DNA of 64,000 nucleotides, taken from Setomelanomma holmii (taxonomy: Eukaryota > Ascomycota > Dothideomycetes > Pleosporales > Phaeosphaeriaceae). Both the position numbers and the translations under genes were made by a program. The notes beneath the pieces are model-generated. The model saw nothing but the letters and a program-made list of their open reading frames with translations, was not told the DNA's origin and did not search any database. Position 1 is the first letter of the stretch, and every line of letters begins with the position of its first letter. The DNA lies in assembly GCA_010015745.1 (NCBI GenBank), contig ML978217.1, positions 62,001 through 126,000 on the forward strand, in the 5' to 3' direction. Positions 19,908 through 31,720 of the stretch are shown piece after piece.

Positions 19908-21886
19908 CTATCTCCCCAGCGCACCACCAAATCTTTCGTCTAATTGAAAAGGCTGTCCGAGATGGTCGTGCTGTGCTTTAATATAATGTGCCCGCGGAAA
20001 AAGTCGCTTTTCGGAAGGCTCCATAGCTTCTTCGTCCCATTGCCATGTCTCCTTGTAACGGGTGGTAATAGTTCTTCGGCTATCACGAGCTCTTACTACT
20101 AAATCGCCTCTTACTCGCCAACTGTCGAAAACCACCTCGTTGATGTACGCACAGTCTGTCGTTCCGTTTTCATCACAATGTGAAGAAGGAGCTTCCCAGC
20201 GCCAAAAGCATAGCCTGAGAGTCTCAAGCTTGAAGCCGTGCTCGACGGTCGAATACAGCGACCAGATCGCACGAGTAGCGCCTTCGGCATGGTCGGCGAT
20301 GTACGCGTGGAGGGATCGAGAATCGCAGGCGCCAAGTCTGATCGATATCTGGATGTGTTTGAGACTTTCCAACCGGGGAAGATTCCTCGTGTAAGCGCAG
20401 GTCTACTTGATTCAGTGATGATCAAAAGTAATGGACGTGCAAACTCACCACCGGGTGCGAGGGCTCTTGACAGTTTGCATGATCTCCACATCTCACGTAA
20501 GATGTGCTCAAGGCAAGTTCGAGCGTCTTCAAAACCGTGAAGTGGGGCAGCGTGGTGAAGAGACCAGTCCGACAGATAGGCGCGTCGAGGCCCTTTCTAC
20601 GGGGTTGGATAGACAGGCTTCGTAGGCGTTCACTATGTGTGCTGAGAAGACTATACCAAAAGCCGCTAGTGAGATCGAATATGTCGCATCGAACCACTAG
20701 GACCTTGAGTTTGTTGAGCGTGGTGACGAACTGGGCGCATTCAGAAAGAGAGACTTGTTGATTGTAGGGAAAGAAGGCACGTCTAGGGGAGTGATACGCG
20801 AACTCCAGGTGCTCCAGCAGTGGCAGCTTGTCGGTGAAGGTCTTGAAGAAGCTCGTGGGATTCGACGGCCCCAGGCTTAGCTTTTTCAATCGTGTCCAAT
20901 CCATGCACTGAAGAAGCTGGAAACAATGGCTATGATCCAGAACATATGTACTCGCGTTAAGGAAGAGTTCGTCTAGTGGCGGAAGGTAATCTCCACGAAG
21001 CAGGGGTAGCTGAATCCTGTTGGTGCTCTCTACGTTCCGTGAATCATGGAGTAATTTGAAGTCTCCGCCAGCGGATGCTTGGATCGTTGAACATGCTTCC
21101 TTTTTGCCAGATTGAGTCGTAAGATCCTGTACAAGCTTCACGTGCTTCTCGTCGACTTCCTGGCGCAGCTTGGGATCTTGATGGACATCCAATGTAAGCG
21201 ATCGCAGATTGCGGCATCGAACGAGTGCATGCTTAAGTTGGTCGAATGCGTTAATGGAATCGGGTTGGTCGACATCTGCACCTGGTACTGAAACAGAAAG
21301 CCCATGAAGATGGATTAGTTGCAGGACTCGCTGATCTATGTGTTTCAAAGTCACACGTGGCTGAATGCCCGGGCAAATCTCATGCAACACAGACAGGATC
21401 TCGTCTGGCAATGGGAGATTAGCGTCCCAGCTGCGCAGTTATCAGCTAAGCGTCGAAGAGCCGAGTCTGCCAGTGTCAGGCGGGTTACAAACCTAAACGA
21501 GTCCAGCCTGTTTATGCTTCGCAGACAAGCTTGCAACAGCTGCGTGTTCATACAGGAGCTAGCATCGTCACCCTTGAACGATCTGACGCGCACAGAGCGC
21601 ACGTGTCCGCAAAGGGCATCGGTCGAATCCAAGATTCGCTCAATGAAACGATAGGTCGCTTGTTCTTGCGCATCATTGTCCTCTTCCAGCACAATTTCGC
21701 GGTAAAGGACTGATTCTGCGAAGATTTTGAGTCGCCTAGATACAGAGCGAAAACCATGGAGAATCGGCAATCGCTCTGAGCCTAGCTAGTTCTGTTAGCA
21801 GCCTTACTTCTAGATTGGATGGAGCAGCTTACAAAGCTGAAAATGAGGTACAGAATATCATCACTTATATCTGCGAAACGAGCCAT
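19908..21886 (-). CDS. F-box protein with leucine-rich C-terminal region
   Basis: Exons on the minus strand: 21886-21833, 21785-21493, 21430-20449, 20402-19908; 607 residues. ATG at 21886 opens MARFADISDDILYLIFSF, and after a 47-nt intron with a canonical TGCTAAC branch site the text continues LGSERLPILHGFRSVSRRLK, which together form an F-box-like start (DIxDDILYLIF..SR.. pattern). The body has irregular leucine-rich strands (LRSLTLDV, LKKLSLGPSN, LLEHLEFAY, LKVLVVRCDIFDL, LRSLSIQP, LKTLELAL). F-box proteins recruit substrates to SCF ubiquitin ligases through Skp1; the target is unknown. The final exon (QWDEEAMEPSEKRLFPRA) is less conserved in style. All junctions keep the frame. Confidence 0.78.
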
Positions 21887-22115
21887 CTGGCACGACTCTC
21901 GGGTTTGCCCCAGCCGACAAGGCGTCGGCGCTTTATATACATGCTTCCCGACATGACCAACAAGGCTGAGATTAGGAGGTGATGGATATGTGACGAGGAA
22001 GGTGTGAAGGGTGATGTGCCAAGCCGCTAATCCGCTTTGGACCAAGCCTGCCCGCATCGCTCGAAGCTCATCATCACGAGCTTCAACGTGCCTCACGACA
22101 GCCAACCCCCACACA

Positions 22116-22826
22116 ATGCAGTCGCTCCGCAGGACAGTAGTGACTGCTGCCCGGAAGGGCCGGACATCAATCCCGCGACAGCTGCGCCGATACGCCCACG
22201 ACGAAGCCGCCCATGGCCATGGTCACGCACCCGTCAACGAGCCTATGGGAGTACGTCAACCAGCAATTGCGCCTCGCGACACTCCCGCAAACACCGTAGT
22301 GCTGTAGTGAAGGCTTGACTAACTCAATTACTGTATAGGTCGGCTTCTGGGGAACTATCGCGGTCATCCCCATCGGCTGGGCGCTTTACTACGTCTCGCG
22401 AGACAGCAGCGACAACGCACAACCCGTCCTTACGCGCATGATCAACGGCTACACAGAGACGAGCGAGAAGTGGTCGAAGCGGAACGATTTGCACGTGCGC
22501 ATGATTGAGCAGGCGGGTGAGGATCGGGTGCTGTTCATGAACACCAAGCCCCAGGAATACGTGGATATGAAATTCCCGGAGTACGCGTGCTCGAGAATCA
22601 GATTGGATGACGGAGCTAATCTGTGGATAGGATCATGAACGTCGGATCACCATACAATGTCCCCGCCGGCAGCCAGAACAATATGGAGAAGGTGATTGAG
22701 AAGTATAAGAAACTTGCGTATGAAGAGAATGAGCGCAAGCTCGAGGCGTTGAGGAACAACGAGGTCAAGAGCGAGCAGCCGTTTGAGAAGATTCACATTC
22801 GCAAGGCACCTGGCGATTCGCTATAG
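22116..22826 (+). CDS. NADH:ubiquinone oxidoreductase 17.8 kDa subunit (complex I accessory)
   Basis: Three exons: 22116-22250, 22339-22580, 22631-22826; 190 residues. The N-terminus (MQSLRRTVVTAARKGR..RRYAHDEAAHGHGHA) is an Arg-rich mitochondrial presequence followed by a His-rich stretch, then one membrane helix (VGFWGTIAVIPIGWALYYVS). Later blocks WSKRNDLHVRMIEQAGEDR, DMKFPE and, after splicing, MNVGSPYNVPAGSQNNMEKV match the fungal 17.8 kDa complex I subunit as known from Neurospora. It sits in the mitochondrial inner membrane part of complex I. The promoter side is shared with the divergent F-box gene, whose start is only 230 bp away. Second intron has an AGCTAAT branch point. Product call is fairly sure. 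Confidence 0.78.
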
Positions 22827-22960
22827 AGCTGAGAATTAAAACCAGGCATGTACATATTCAAGAAATGATATCCATTTCATTTGTCTTACAAGCCACGGCG
22901 TCACCATTACCATCTCGATTTCGCAAGTGTTCGTATCGCATCTCATTAGAGTCATTTCAA

Positions 22961-23371
22961 TTACTTCCCAGGCCCAAGAATCAGTCTCCCATCGCCAGCA
23001 GAAACATAAACCTCATAGCCCGCCTGACTTCGTGGCGAAGTACCCGGGTTCACGACGAGCGCCAGCTTCTTCGCGAATCCGCCCAAGGCAGACCGCATGC
23101 CCGATCGATGCTGGAGGGATGTATGCGCTCTACATCTAATTATCAATTTGGTTGCAACTGAGCAGTGCAAGGCAGGCATGAAGAAAGTGACATACTCGGC
23201 TTTCTGCATGGCAATCGAGTCCATTGAATCGACAGAAGCTCGACGCTCCAGTGTAGCTTCGCGCTGCATTTTGACTTGCTGGGTGCGTGGGGATGGCATT
23301 GTTTCGGGGCTGCTCGATGTGGTTGCTGTATTATTGTTGGCTAGCAAGAAGATGCGATTAGGGTCTGTCAT
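22961..23371 (-). CDS. Small hypothetical protein, 114 aa, two exons
   Basis: Exons 23371-23196 and 23129-22961; a 66-nt intron (gtatgt..gtag) joins AMQKAE to AHTSLQHRSGM. The product has a Ser/Thr-rich start (ANNNTATTSSSPETMPSP), a basic helical middle (QQVKMQREATLERRASVDS) and a C-terminal part GGFAKKLALVVNPGTSPRSQ ending DGRLILGPGK. RRAS is a potential PKA-type phosphorylation site. No known domain. It is convergent with the complex I subunit gene (134 bp between stops). The in-frame splice and ATG with no stops support a real gene, function unknown. Confidence 0.55.
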   Translation of the reverse strand: MTDPNRIFLLANNNTATTSSSPETMPSPRTQQVKMQREATLERRASVDSMDSIAMQKAEYVTFFMPALHCSVATKLIIRCRAHTSLQHRSGMRSALGGFAKKLALVVNPGTSPRSQAGYEVYVSAGDGRLILGPGK

Positions 23372-24901
23372 GTTGCTTGTATTGAGGTGCGGAAAGCGGA
23401 TTGTCTTGTTATTTGGGATGGGGAGTATTTTCTGTGCTCGTAAAGTGTAGATATTTGGTTGTCATACCTCAGGCTTATATCTTCATATCAGATTGTTAGG
23501 CAACAAGTTTACGAATGCAAGGCTGCAAGTATGCTCGTAAGCTTTGCTGTGTGTAAGATAAGATTCTTGGCAAAGGAAGCTGGTGAGGCAATAGCTGCTG
23601 ATCACTTTCCCTACGTCTACAAGGCAGCTATTTATCCACGCAATGGGCTACACACCACCAACATGACTATCAATCATGAAGGGCTGCATTTCGCGGTTTG
23701 TGCGGACATAACGTTTTCATTGCGTGTATCTGCAGCAAGGGCGCAAGAGTGGCTCGATGCGGTAGACTCATACTTGGCCAAGCATTGTGCTAAAGTGGTT
23801 GTAGTCTCTTAGGGCTGGGGTTGCGGACTACGGTGCTGGGTAAGCGGGGGGTCGGGTTTGTTAGAGTGAGGTCCGGACGTGGGTCGCGGATGCGAGACTG
23901 CTGGTCGGATGGCTTGTGGGGTAAGCCGTATGAAGTCACAGATGCGATGTATGCGTTCAGTGACTCATCAATGTGCTGATTTGTATATGCATTGACTTGT
24001 GATATAGTGATGGTTGAGCGGGGTTACGATGTGGTTTTAGGGCTAAACTACTTGGAACCGATGAGCGTAATGGCGATGGCTTGGGCGTTCTTTGAGAGGT
24101 CTCTCCTGTCGAACACATTGCTTTGACGGTGTCTGACTCCAAGCCCCTATCTTTTGCACACGCATGGCGCTCGCGAAATTTGTTCCATGCTTTTGCAGCG
24201 TTTGACCCTGAACAAGTTCGTAGGCCAGCAATATACGAGACTGTCTGGGAATTGCCTACCATGTTTCACCAGCCGCGCGAGTGCAGACCATCGGTGGCAG
24301 ACCCTCCAAAATTGGAAGTTTCGCTTGACGTTGAAATACTGGCGACTACTGATGCTACAAAACTCGAGATAGAAAGGTAGTTACGTCAGCGTTCCTGCTC
24401 CAAGATCTCCAAAGAGCGGTTGCTAGGGCGCCCCGCTCCGCCAACGGCTGCAGGGCTACAGATCCTCATCGCTAATTGGACGAATGGTCTTTCTCAGCTT
24501 CAAACCCGCCATAAACCACTCAAAGTGAGCGTGAAGCGTGAAGCTAACTCGGTGGCTACCAGCAAGCAGTCATGACTTGAGAACAATCAACTGCTCGCTG
24601 CCTTAATAGTCTCGTTTCTTACACACGCACAGCAGCCAGCAGCACGTCACGAATGTGGACGAACATTGCTAATAAGGAGCAGTTCACTATCAACACGCAT
24701 ACAGATCAAAGAAGGTATGTCTCAAGTGCAAGACCCACAAAGTCTTGCTTTTGCCTGTCAAAGACAGTCTTTGTGTGGCACTCATGGCAAATTGATGTCT
24801 CAGCTGGATATTGCTTTTGCCTGTTGTGCCAGTCGCGAGCCACAACAGCAATTCCACAAACGACCACTACTATGAAGATGCGCTTTCTGATACGAACGCA
24901 G
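23372..24901. other. 1.5-kb divergent intergenic region
   Basis: Lies between the starts of the small protein gene (minus) and the She3-like gene (plus). A G-rich stretch occurs at 23815-23890. A 93-codon ATG frame at 23531-23812 (plus) looks mildly protein-like (KEAGEAIAADHFPYVYKAA) but has no support beyond that. Presumably promoters of both neighbours. Confidence 0.45.
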
Positions 24902-26180
24902 ATGTCAGACGCCGAAAAGTCCAAGCGACACAGGAACCCGCTGTCTCCATTCCGAAAGAGAAAGGATCCCCCGGCTGCGATCCAGACTGGTAAGTTTGGC
25001 CTAGCGGGAGCCCCTGCGTTCCAGGGTTGTTCCCAAAACAGTCCGCAGCACCCATCGATGCGCATAAACATCGATTATCACACCGCACATCTTCATCGCT
25101 TGCGGGCGCCCGCACATTTCTCCACACAAGAGTTGGACGAGCTTCAATGCTGATTCAGCATACCCATTTACAGCCCCGTTGCTCCCCGAAATCAATCTCA
25201 GCGCGAGCGAACAGCATGACATGAACGGCTCACAGCCCATTGCCAACGCGACTCCGATACGCCCTTCGAATATCAATACCATGCCCTCCTACACGACGCC
25301 CCGCAACGTATCAGGCCCGCTAGCTGTCGACTCACCAGTCATGGCAGCAGATCAAAACACGGCGCCCTGGACGCGCCCAAATTTCCACAGCACACCGAGC
25401 GGCTCCTCGAAGACGTCGCAATACATCGATAAGATCACAGCCGAGAATGACCGCCTGCGGAGAGAGCTCAAGGCAGAGAAGCTCGCCAGAGAAGACGAAG
25501 CCAAGCGCGTATCAGCCGCGCGATCAAAAGCCGAAGACTCCCGCGCCGACTTTCAGCACCTGCAGGTTCTTGCAGAGACCAATGCAAGAGCAATTGAACG
25601 AAAAGACCGGAAGCTAGAGGAGCTGAAGGACACACTCGATGCCGAAGTCAAGAGGCGGAAAGTGGCCGAGCAAAGAGCTGAGGAAGCGCTCAAGATGCTT
25701 GGTGACACGCGATCCGAGACACAACGACAACTTTCGCAGGCGTACGAGATGCGACACATGGCCGACACAAACCTCGAGACCGCGCGAGACGGCTTCAAGC
25801 GTATTATTGAGAGCTACGAGAAGAAGCTCAAATCTATAAACGAAGAGCTGCACGAGCTGCGAAAACAGCGCATCGAGGACGCCGATAAGATCAAGCGACA
25901 AGCCATCATCAGTGATCAGCTACAACACGAAGCGTCGCGGACGACGAGAACCGAGCAGAACATGACCGACCTCATGAAAACATACAAGGAGCAGCACAAG
26001 CAAGAGATGGACAAGCTTGTTGCTGAAGCTGAACGAATGCGAGTCGCATTACCCGAGAAGGAACGAGAGGCAGAAGAGCTTATCGAAGCATTGAAGGAGA
26101 CACGCGACAAGATGAGGTGGGTAATGACCCAACAAGCGCGTCAAGGGGGTCAAACGAGCCAAAAGGGTCGCAAGAAATAA
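24902..26180 (+). CDS. She3-like coiled-coil protein
   Basis: Exons 24902-24989 and 25174-26180, 364 residues. ATG at 24902 gives MSDAEKSKRHRNPLSPFRKR, donor gtaagt, and acceptor tttacag at 25173; an alternative acceptor at 25158 also keeps frame and would add five residues. From about residue 120 to 350 the protein is one long coiled coil (ITAENDRLRRELKAEKLARE, RKDRKLEELKDTLDAEVKRR, TDLMKTYKEQHKQEMDKLVA, RDKMRWVMTQQARQGGQ). The order and wording resemble filamentous-fungal proteins placed in the SHE3 family (in yeast, the adaptor linking mRNA-bound She2 to myosin Myo4). Whether it acts in mRNA transport here is unknown; a spindle-pole or septum coiled-coil protein is the alternative. Confidence 0.65.
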
Positions 26181-27131
26181 ATGCCTCCCACACATATTAC
26201 GACTATTACGACATCCTGGGGTTATATGGGAATATGTATCATATCAGGGCGGACGATGGACAATCATCACTCTAGCATTCCTTGGACAATGGCGCTACGG
26301 AAAGGACATGGGTTTTCCAGTTGGAAGGAGGGTGTTGTTGCTTCACTGGGAAGTGTCCAGAGGTTGGATTGAGCCAAATACCCTGCCTATCCAACAACAA
26401 TTGACAGCTTCAACGTTCTCTCTCGGTACATGCTCGTTTTGCACCCTGTGTGCGTACTGATCAGACCAGGTGCGTCATCGTGTGGTCGCGCCTTCCTCTG
26501 GGGTCGTCTCTCGGAACTACCTCCTGAAACAGCAGCTACGACCCAATGGAGCGCAGTTGCGACACTGCCCATTATTCTTCCATCACCTCACCTCTCCCCG
26601 TTTCTCACACAATCTTCGTAATCACGCACAATGTTTCTTCCAAAGTACATGCCTCGACACGTACGACCTGCGCAGCATATATCTGCGACGTCCGTCGCTT
26701 CTGCCTAAGCAGTACTAGCACCCGCGCAAACGTCGCGGGTCTACAGCGGGAGTTCCGTGTATGGACCCACAAGAGTTGCCATTTCAGCTCAACACTGTGC
26801 GCCAAATCAGAGGACATCACGAGCTGACGCCAACTAGATGCAATGGAGACATTGGCCCAAAGATCATCAAAGCAACCGAACTTTTCATTGTGTCATCGAC
26901 GAGTAAGCGTACACCTCTCCAAACGCAGATCTGCTCAAGTTCACCGACTCAACTCCAGAAAATGCAGACAAGCAACCCCCAAGCTCAAGATGCAGCAGCG
27001 TTTTCGCATCGATTCGCATTAATCGCCTGAGAACCAAGGAAGGCTCGATTTCGAGAAAGCCGTGTCCACTCTATATGGGTCAGATCAGCGCGTTGATAGA
27101 GCGAGGCTTCGTGGACTCACCGAAAGCCATG
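26181..27131. other. Intergenic region, about 950 bp
   Basis: After the She3-like stop. Short overlapping ORFs only; a 90-codon frame at 26761-27030 shows no domain. Nothing else supported. Confidence 0.45.
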
Positions 27132-27368
27132 TCAATTGACTGGAGTACCGCACTGAGGGCAGCACTTGCCCGGGATCACCCACACAGTATCGCCCCGCTC
27201 AAGACAGGCAGGGCAGCGACGACCAGGAACCTGACACGTCAGTACAAGCTTCGACAATTCTGCCTCGTCCGAGATGGCAACACTTACTGGCATAGTAGTT
27301 ATGCCCTCGACGTCGTTCCATGTCATGTAAGGAACGGCGATCTTGTCGATTGGGAGGTGGAAACACAT
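27132..27368 (-). CDS. Possible small zinc-ribbon protein, 78 aa
   Basis: ATG at 27368. The protein ends with two CxxC knuckles 16 residues apart (RRCPACLERGDTVWVIPGK followed by CCPQCGTPVN), the spacing expected for a zinc ribbon, preceded by VPYMTWNDVEGITTMP. The frame stays open upstream to 27515 without an ATG. No homolog recognised and no promoter evidence; it could be the last exon of a longer gene. Confidence rests on the paired CxxC motif only. Confidence 0.3.
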   Translation of the reverse strand: MCFHLPIDKIAVPYMTWNDVEGITTMPVSVAISDEAELSKLVLTCQVPGRRCPACLERGDTVWVIPGKCCPQCGTPVN

Positions 27369-27515
27369 TGCGATGAGGTTCTTGTGATTGTGGTAGCGGT
27401 CAAGGATGATGTCAGTTGATTGCGGGAAGAGTAGCGACTGTGTTGTGTTGATGGGGGAGGCAGGAAGCTGAAGAGCGAGGTTGAGGACTTGATGGACCGC
27501 TTCTCTCAAGGGCAA

Positions 27516-30500
27516 CCCAATCCTTTATACACGGACAGCTCCCACCCAGAAGGAAGCTGTGCCAGACGATTTAGCCTCTTCGCAGAGACGGCGTTCGTAC
27601 AGCATGCAGCACGCTTGTGGTGCCCATCATTTGACACACAACTGCTGGTTTGAGTACTCGAGTTCAACCCAACTCCCTGGTTTGCGTCCAGCTTCCAGCG
27701 TTGTGTATCGCTCGCCTCGACGCTTTGGGATCCCGCATGCTGGCCAACTTTACCAGTCTGCAGACACGCGGCGACGTTTCCGCCATTTTCTTGAGGTGCA
27801 AAGCACAAGGAACCATCCCGCAGCTTCACCGTGCAGTAGCATGACATGGATGGGTCATGATGCGCATGGATTATTATATCTCGCACTCAAAGTCAACATA
27901 CTCTCAGTGCCCAGCCGGACCCGACGTTCCATAAGCCCACCACTGTTCTATCCACTTGTCAAACGGAAGAAAAAGCTCCGAATGGACTACTTTGCATCTC
28001 GTTCATTTCATCTGTCGGCGATTTGCACCGGTTGATCGTGGACCGGATATCTGGCACAACCGTCAATAGCGCCGCAGATCGCCGTCCGACCCCAGCATGG
28101 ACGAAGTGTGACAGGCTATGGAATGGGAAGGCTTGAAGTTGATTCGGGATGATGCTCAGATCTGTCACTTCCTCGCGTCTTAATTTCGACGCTAGTCAAG
28201 CCACGGACCCTCTTCTGCGGCTACGCCATGCAGACTACACGACCACCGCAAAGAACCCCACTACAATCGATTGTACCTGGTTCCGGACCAGCCAAGATAA
28301 GATTGCTCAGCGACGAAGGAGTTGCACCTCGAGAAAGTCCTCTTGTACATCGTTGTTTTGGCCTCAACGAGCGCGCATGTGTAGGGCCGTTCCGTCATGA
28401 TACACCGTACTACAATCGTTGCACATACTTGAATCATGCTTACCACATCATTTGATAGCAATCTATGCATGTCTGGTATGCCCGATCCGTGCCAGCAAAT
28501 TACCTGTCGGCTCAACCAGTAACGGAACACAATCGACATCCCTGTACTTCACCCCACACTGGGTAGTACCTGCCGTCGCCCAAAATCAATAGCACTGACA
28601 GATCGCGAGAGCACTGCCAGAGTTCGCGATGCTCTACTTCAATCTAACGAGAGCTTCCGAAGCACGAAGAACCTGTATTCCATGTCCCTAACCAAGCGAT
28701 AGGACCGAAATCAGCAGATTCAAGCTCGCTCTAGCCGTGAAGCCCACGAATGTCCACAGTAGGCGAGTTCAGGTTCGCAATTTGGATCGCGCAGCGTTTT
28801 CCTACTAGACACCAAAGGACTGTCCCTGTCACCGGCTGGCTGAGCTCGAGATCCGATGTCATGGCTCATAATTGATCTTGCTACTCTCCATCACGAAGTG
28901 GGCTCTTTCTACGATACACCGTATCAACTGTGTCTCGCATGCGGTGCAGTGGCTCAATGGAGTCTCAGGCACTTGCAAAAGTGCATTGGTGCAAAACTCC
29001 CCTCTACCTGACTTTCCCGGAACTCTTTTTTCCTGGACCCATTGCACATCGTGTGCGTGTTGATCTTACACTCCACAATGAGCTTTGCTAGAGGCTGCAG
29101 ATGACCACAAGTACAAAGACATCATATTGCCAGATCCTCTTAATCAGAAATTTGATTCTACGCGCTCACGCCTGGATGTTCAGTGACAATTTTGAAAGAT
29201 TCCCCCCACGCCAATTGCCCAGCTAGCTATCGAAACCCTCCGCGGTCTGCAACTACGGTACTCACTCAGGAGTGGCGCTCATGTGTAACGTAGCGTAGTG
29301 GTCTGCTTGCAGCGTGCGGAGAGATCTCCACGACGCTCAATTGCTGCGGGGCATAGCAGCCGCTGAGCCGTCCGAATGAAAGACTACTAGACGCTAATGC
29401 CGAAGAGAAATCTGAAGAGACCACATACGAGCTGCATGTTCCACTCGCCAGGTCGACCGCATCGCATAAATTCGAATTTTATGGCGTCGCAACCCGTAAA
29501 GCCAGACAACAGAGCTGTTCGAAGCCAACAACATTGTCTGTACGAAAGACACCCTGGTCCACTTGTTCAGCAGCTTGCCGTTTTGGTTTCGACTGTTTCG
29601 TTCACAAATACGTGCTCAAGCAGATCTGGACCATATCAGCCCAGCAAAATCAGCGAATTTGGACGATGGTTATGCCATTCTGGCTGGGCTTCATCACCCA
29701 TTCTAGCCGCATCACACAAATAAAGCGCATCATATTCTCTTTACTTCTATCGACGTTTTCACGAATATCGCACGTCAGGCTCAATGTCGTGTGTTGGAGC
29801 TGCTCATATTCGCGATGCCGAAGTCTGCTCATCACAACCTGGTACCCGGATCATATATTGTTTCTCTGCATACATGAGATGAGCGAAACTAGGTTTACGC
29901 GGTAGCCCGACAGCGGTTTTAGCCCTACGCCCTGTGGATCACGACGTGAATGACCGCACCAAATCCCACGATGGTCTGATCCTTCGATCTCTCTTATTCG
30001 GCCAACATTTCCTCTCACGAATAAAGCTTGCTAACTATGCTCCAGCAGTCTCTCAGAGCCACTACCCGATGTACCACCACCGCGGTTGTTGTGTGACTCT
30101 GGACCACCATACCGGAGGCGCCCTCCGACCCACTCGTTGACCACGCGGCCTCACTACGTTACTCCAAATGTATGTCGCCATGTGCTTATGCACATCATTC
30201 TCGCATATACTTGTCTATGCATACCAAGACGGCACACTTCGACATTCTCACACCACAGCTCTGTGGTATAATCTTCTGTTTTATCGTCGATCGGCAACAT
30301 CATTTATCTTCTCTCGCCTCACGCGTCTTGCACCTGCCAGGTAGAGCGAGGCTGGTGACAGACACAATTGTTCATTGTAGGTGCTGACCGCAGACGTCTC
30401 TGTTCATTGTCATTCTCGAGTTTCATCATCTACGACGTTCAACCAAGCAATCACCGGCATCTTCACACGCGGTGTTTTTCGAAACCGGTCAACTGTGTAG

Positions 30501-31720
30501 TGAAGTCATGTTCCATACTGGAGGCACTCACATCCGAACCAGGCACGTTCCGTTCCGCCTGTACAGCTCCAACAAGCTCTCCACAGCACATCTTCTCACG
30601 GGCCAAACAATGAGCAGCAGAAACCCATGGACGGCGTCTATAGTGAAAGCTTACCCCTATTGTCCGCTTCAACGGCCCTTTTCGAACACGCTTGCATCGC
30701 AACCCGCGACCGATGTTTCACAGCGAGCGGATGTTCTTGTGCGCAGTGATAACTCGGACGTTGTCTTGACGAAAGCGGCCGCAGCACGGTACCACGCGGC
30801 GCACGACACAAGCATGCTAATCCACTCTAACGCTCCATGGCACCATGCGACCACATTGAACACCGCCCATTATCTGTAAGTTACCCGGTATACACATACG
30901 GTTTACGCACGACATCTATCACAACCGGGAAACCGTTGCGATTAGTGAACCTGGGAACACGGCAGGTGCGAGTGCAGGTTCTGAAATGTTTCGGACAATC
31001 TCTCCTTGAGTCAACGACGTGTTGCTGATGGCTAAATGCACACTAGGATGATAGTGGCCGAAAGATTTCGGACTGCATGTCCTTGTGCCGTCCAATGATG
31101 GGTGCACCATGAGATGGAGTGTGAGATCCAGTGCAATTCCAAATGCCAGCAAATATACTGCGTACTCATAACCCAAGGAAGGTATCATATGTTTTACTTC
31201 ATTCACTATGCATTTCGGACTCATTCGAGATGCTTGTTTGACTTGTTCATGACGCATTAACCACAATATGGGCACGGCGTGCAGCAAGATGAGGATAGGG
31301 TGAATTCATGCTAATCATGTTCAAGTGGTATCAAGACCAAGCTAAACCTTGTACTAGCTTGCAATTGTGTTGTCATCGTGAGTCTATACCAGAAAGGCAA
31401 AGTCATACACCTGGTCCTGTATGATGCACGATCAAGGAGATGACAAGGTCTGCCCGCTTTAACTAAGGGCGGTTGCTCACGCCAATCAAGAATGACGAAA
31501 AACCCCCCCACTCCGGTGGTGCTGCTTATGATGGTGAGGAGCATGCTTGTGCAAGGGCGCTGTCTCTTCGAGCAAGCCATTGGCGCGCGCCATCCGTCGA
31601 CCGAGTGGGAACAACTACGCCCACATTAGCATCTCAGCCTCATACTGCCAATTGGGCTATGTGCTGAGATATGCTAGGAGTCAAATGAGTCCGTCCGGAG
31701 AGTGCTCAATGCAGTGCAAA
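27516..31720. other. 4.2-kb gene-poor stretch
   Basis: No ORF in this stretch shows a recognisable domain, signal peptide or believable splice path on either strand. ORFs of 80-160 codons (for example 27559-28035, 29534-29905, 30472-30879) overlap each other in several frames, mostly without good ATG context. No terminal inverted repeats or long direct repeats were noticed. It may contain untranslated RNA or decayed sequence; I cannot tell. Confidence 0.5.

Noticed and set aside
24653..25153. 166-codon plus ORF before the She3-like gene
   Set aside because: It contains the true first exon in frame but runs through the intron; the spliced model gives a better N-terminus.
30472..30879. 135-codon plus ORF in the gene-poor stretch
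   Set aside because: Starts at GTG, no domain, several overlapping frames of similar length; consistent with chance.
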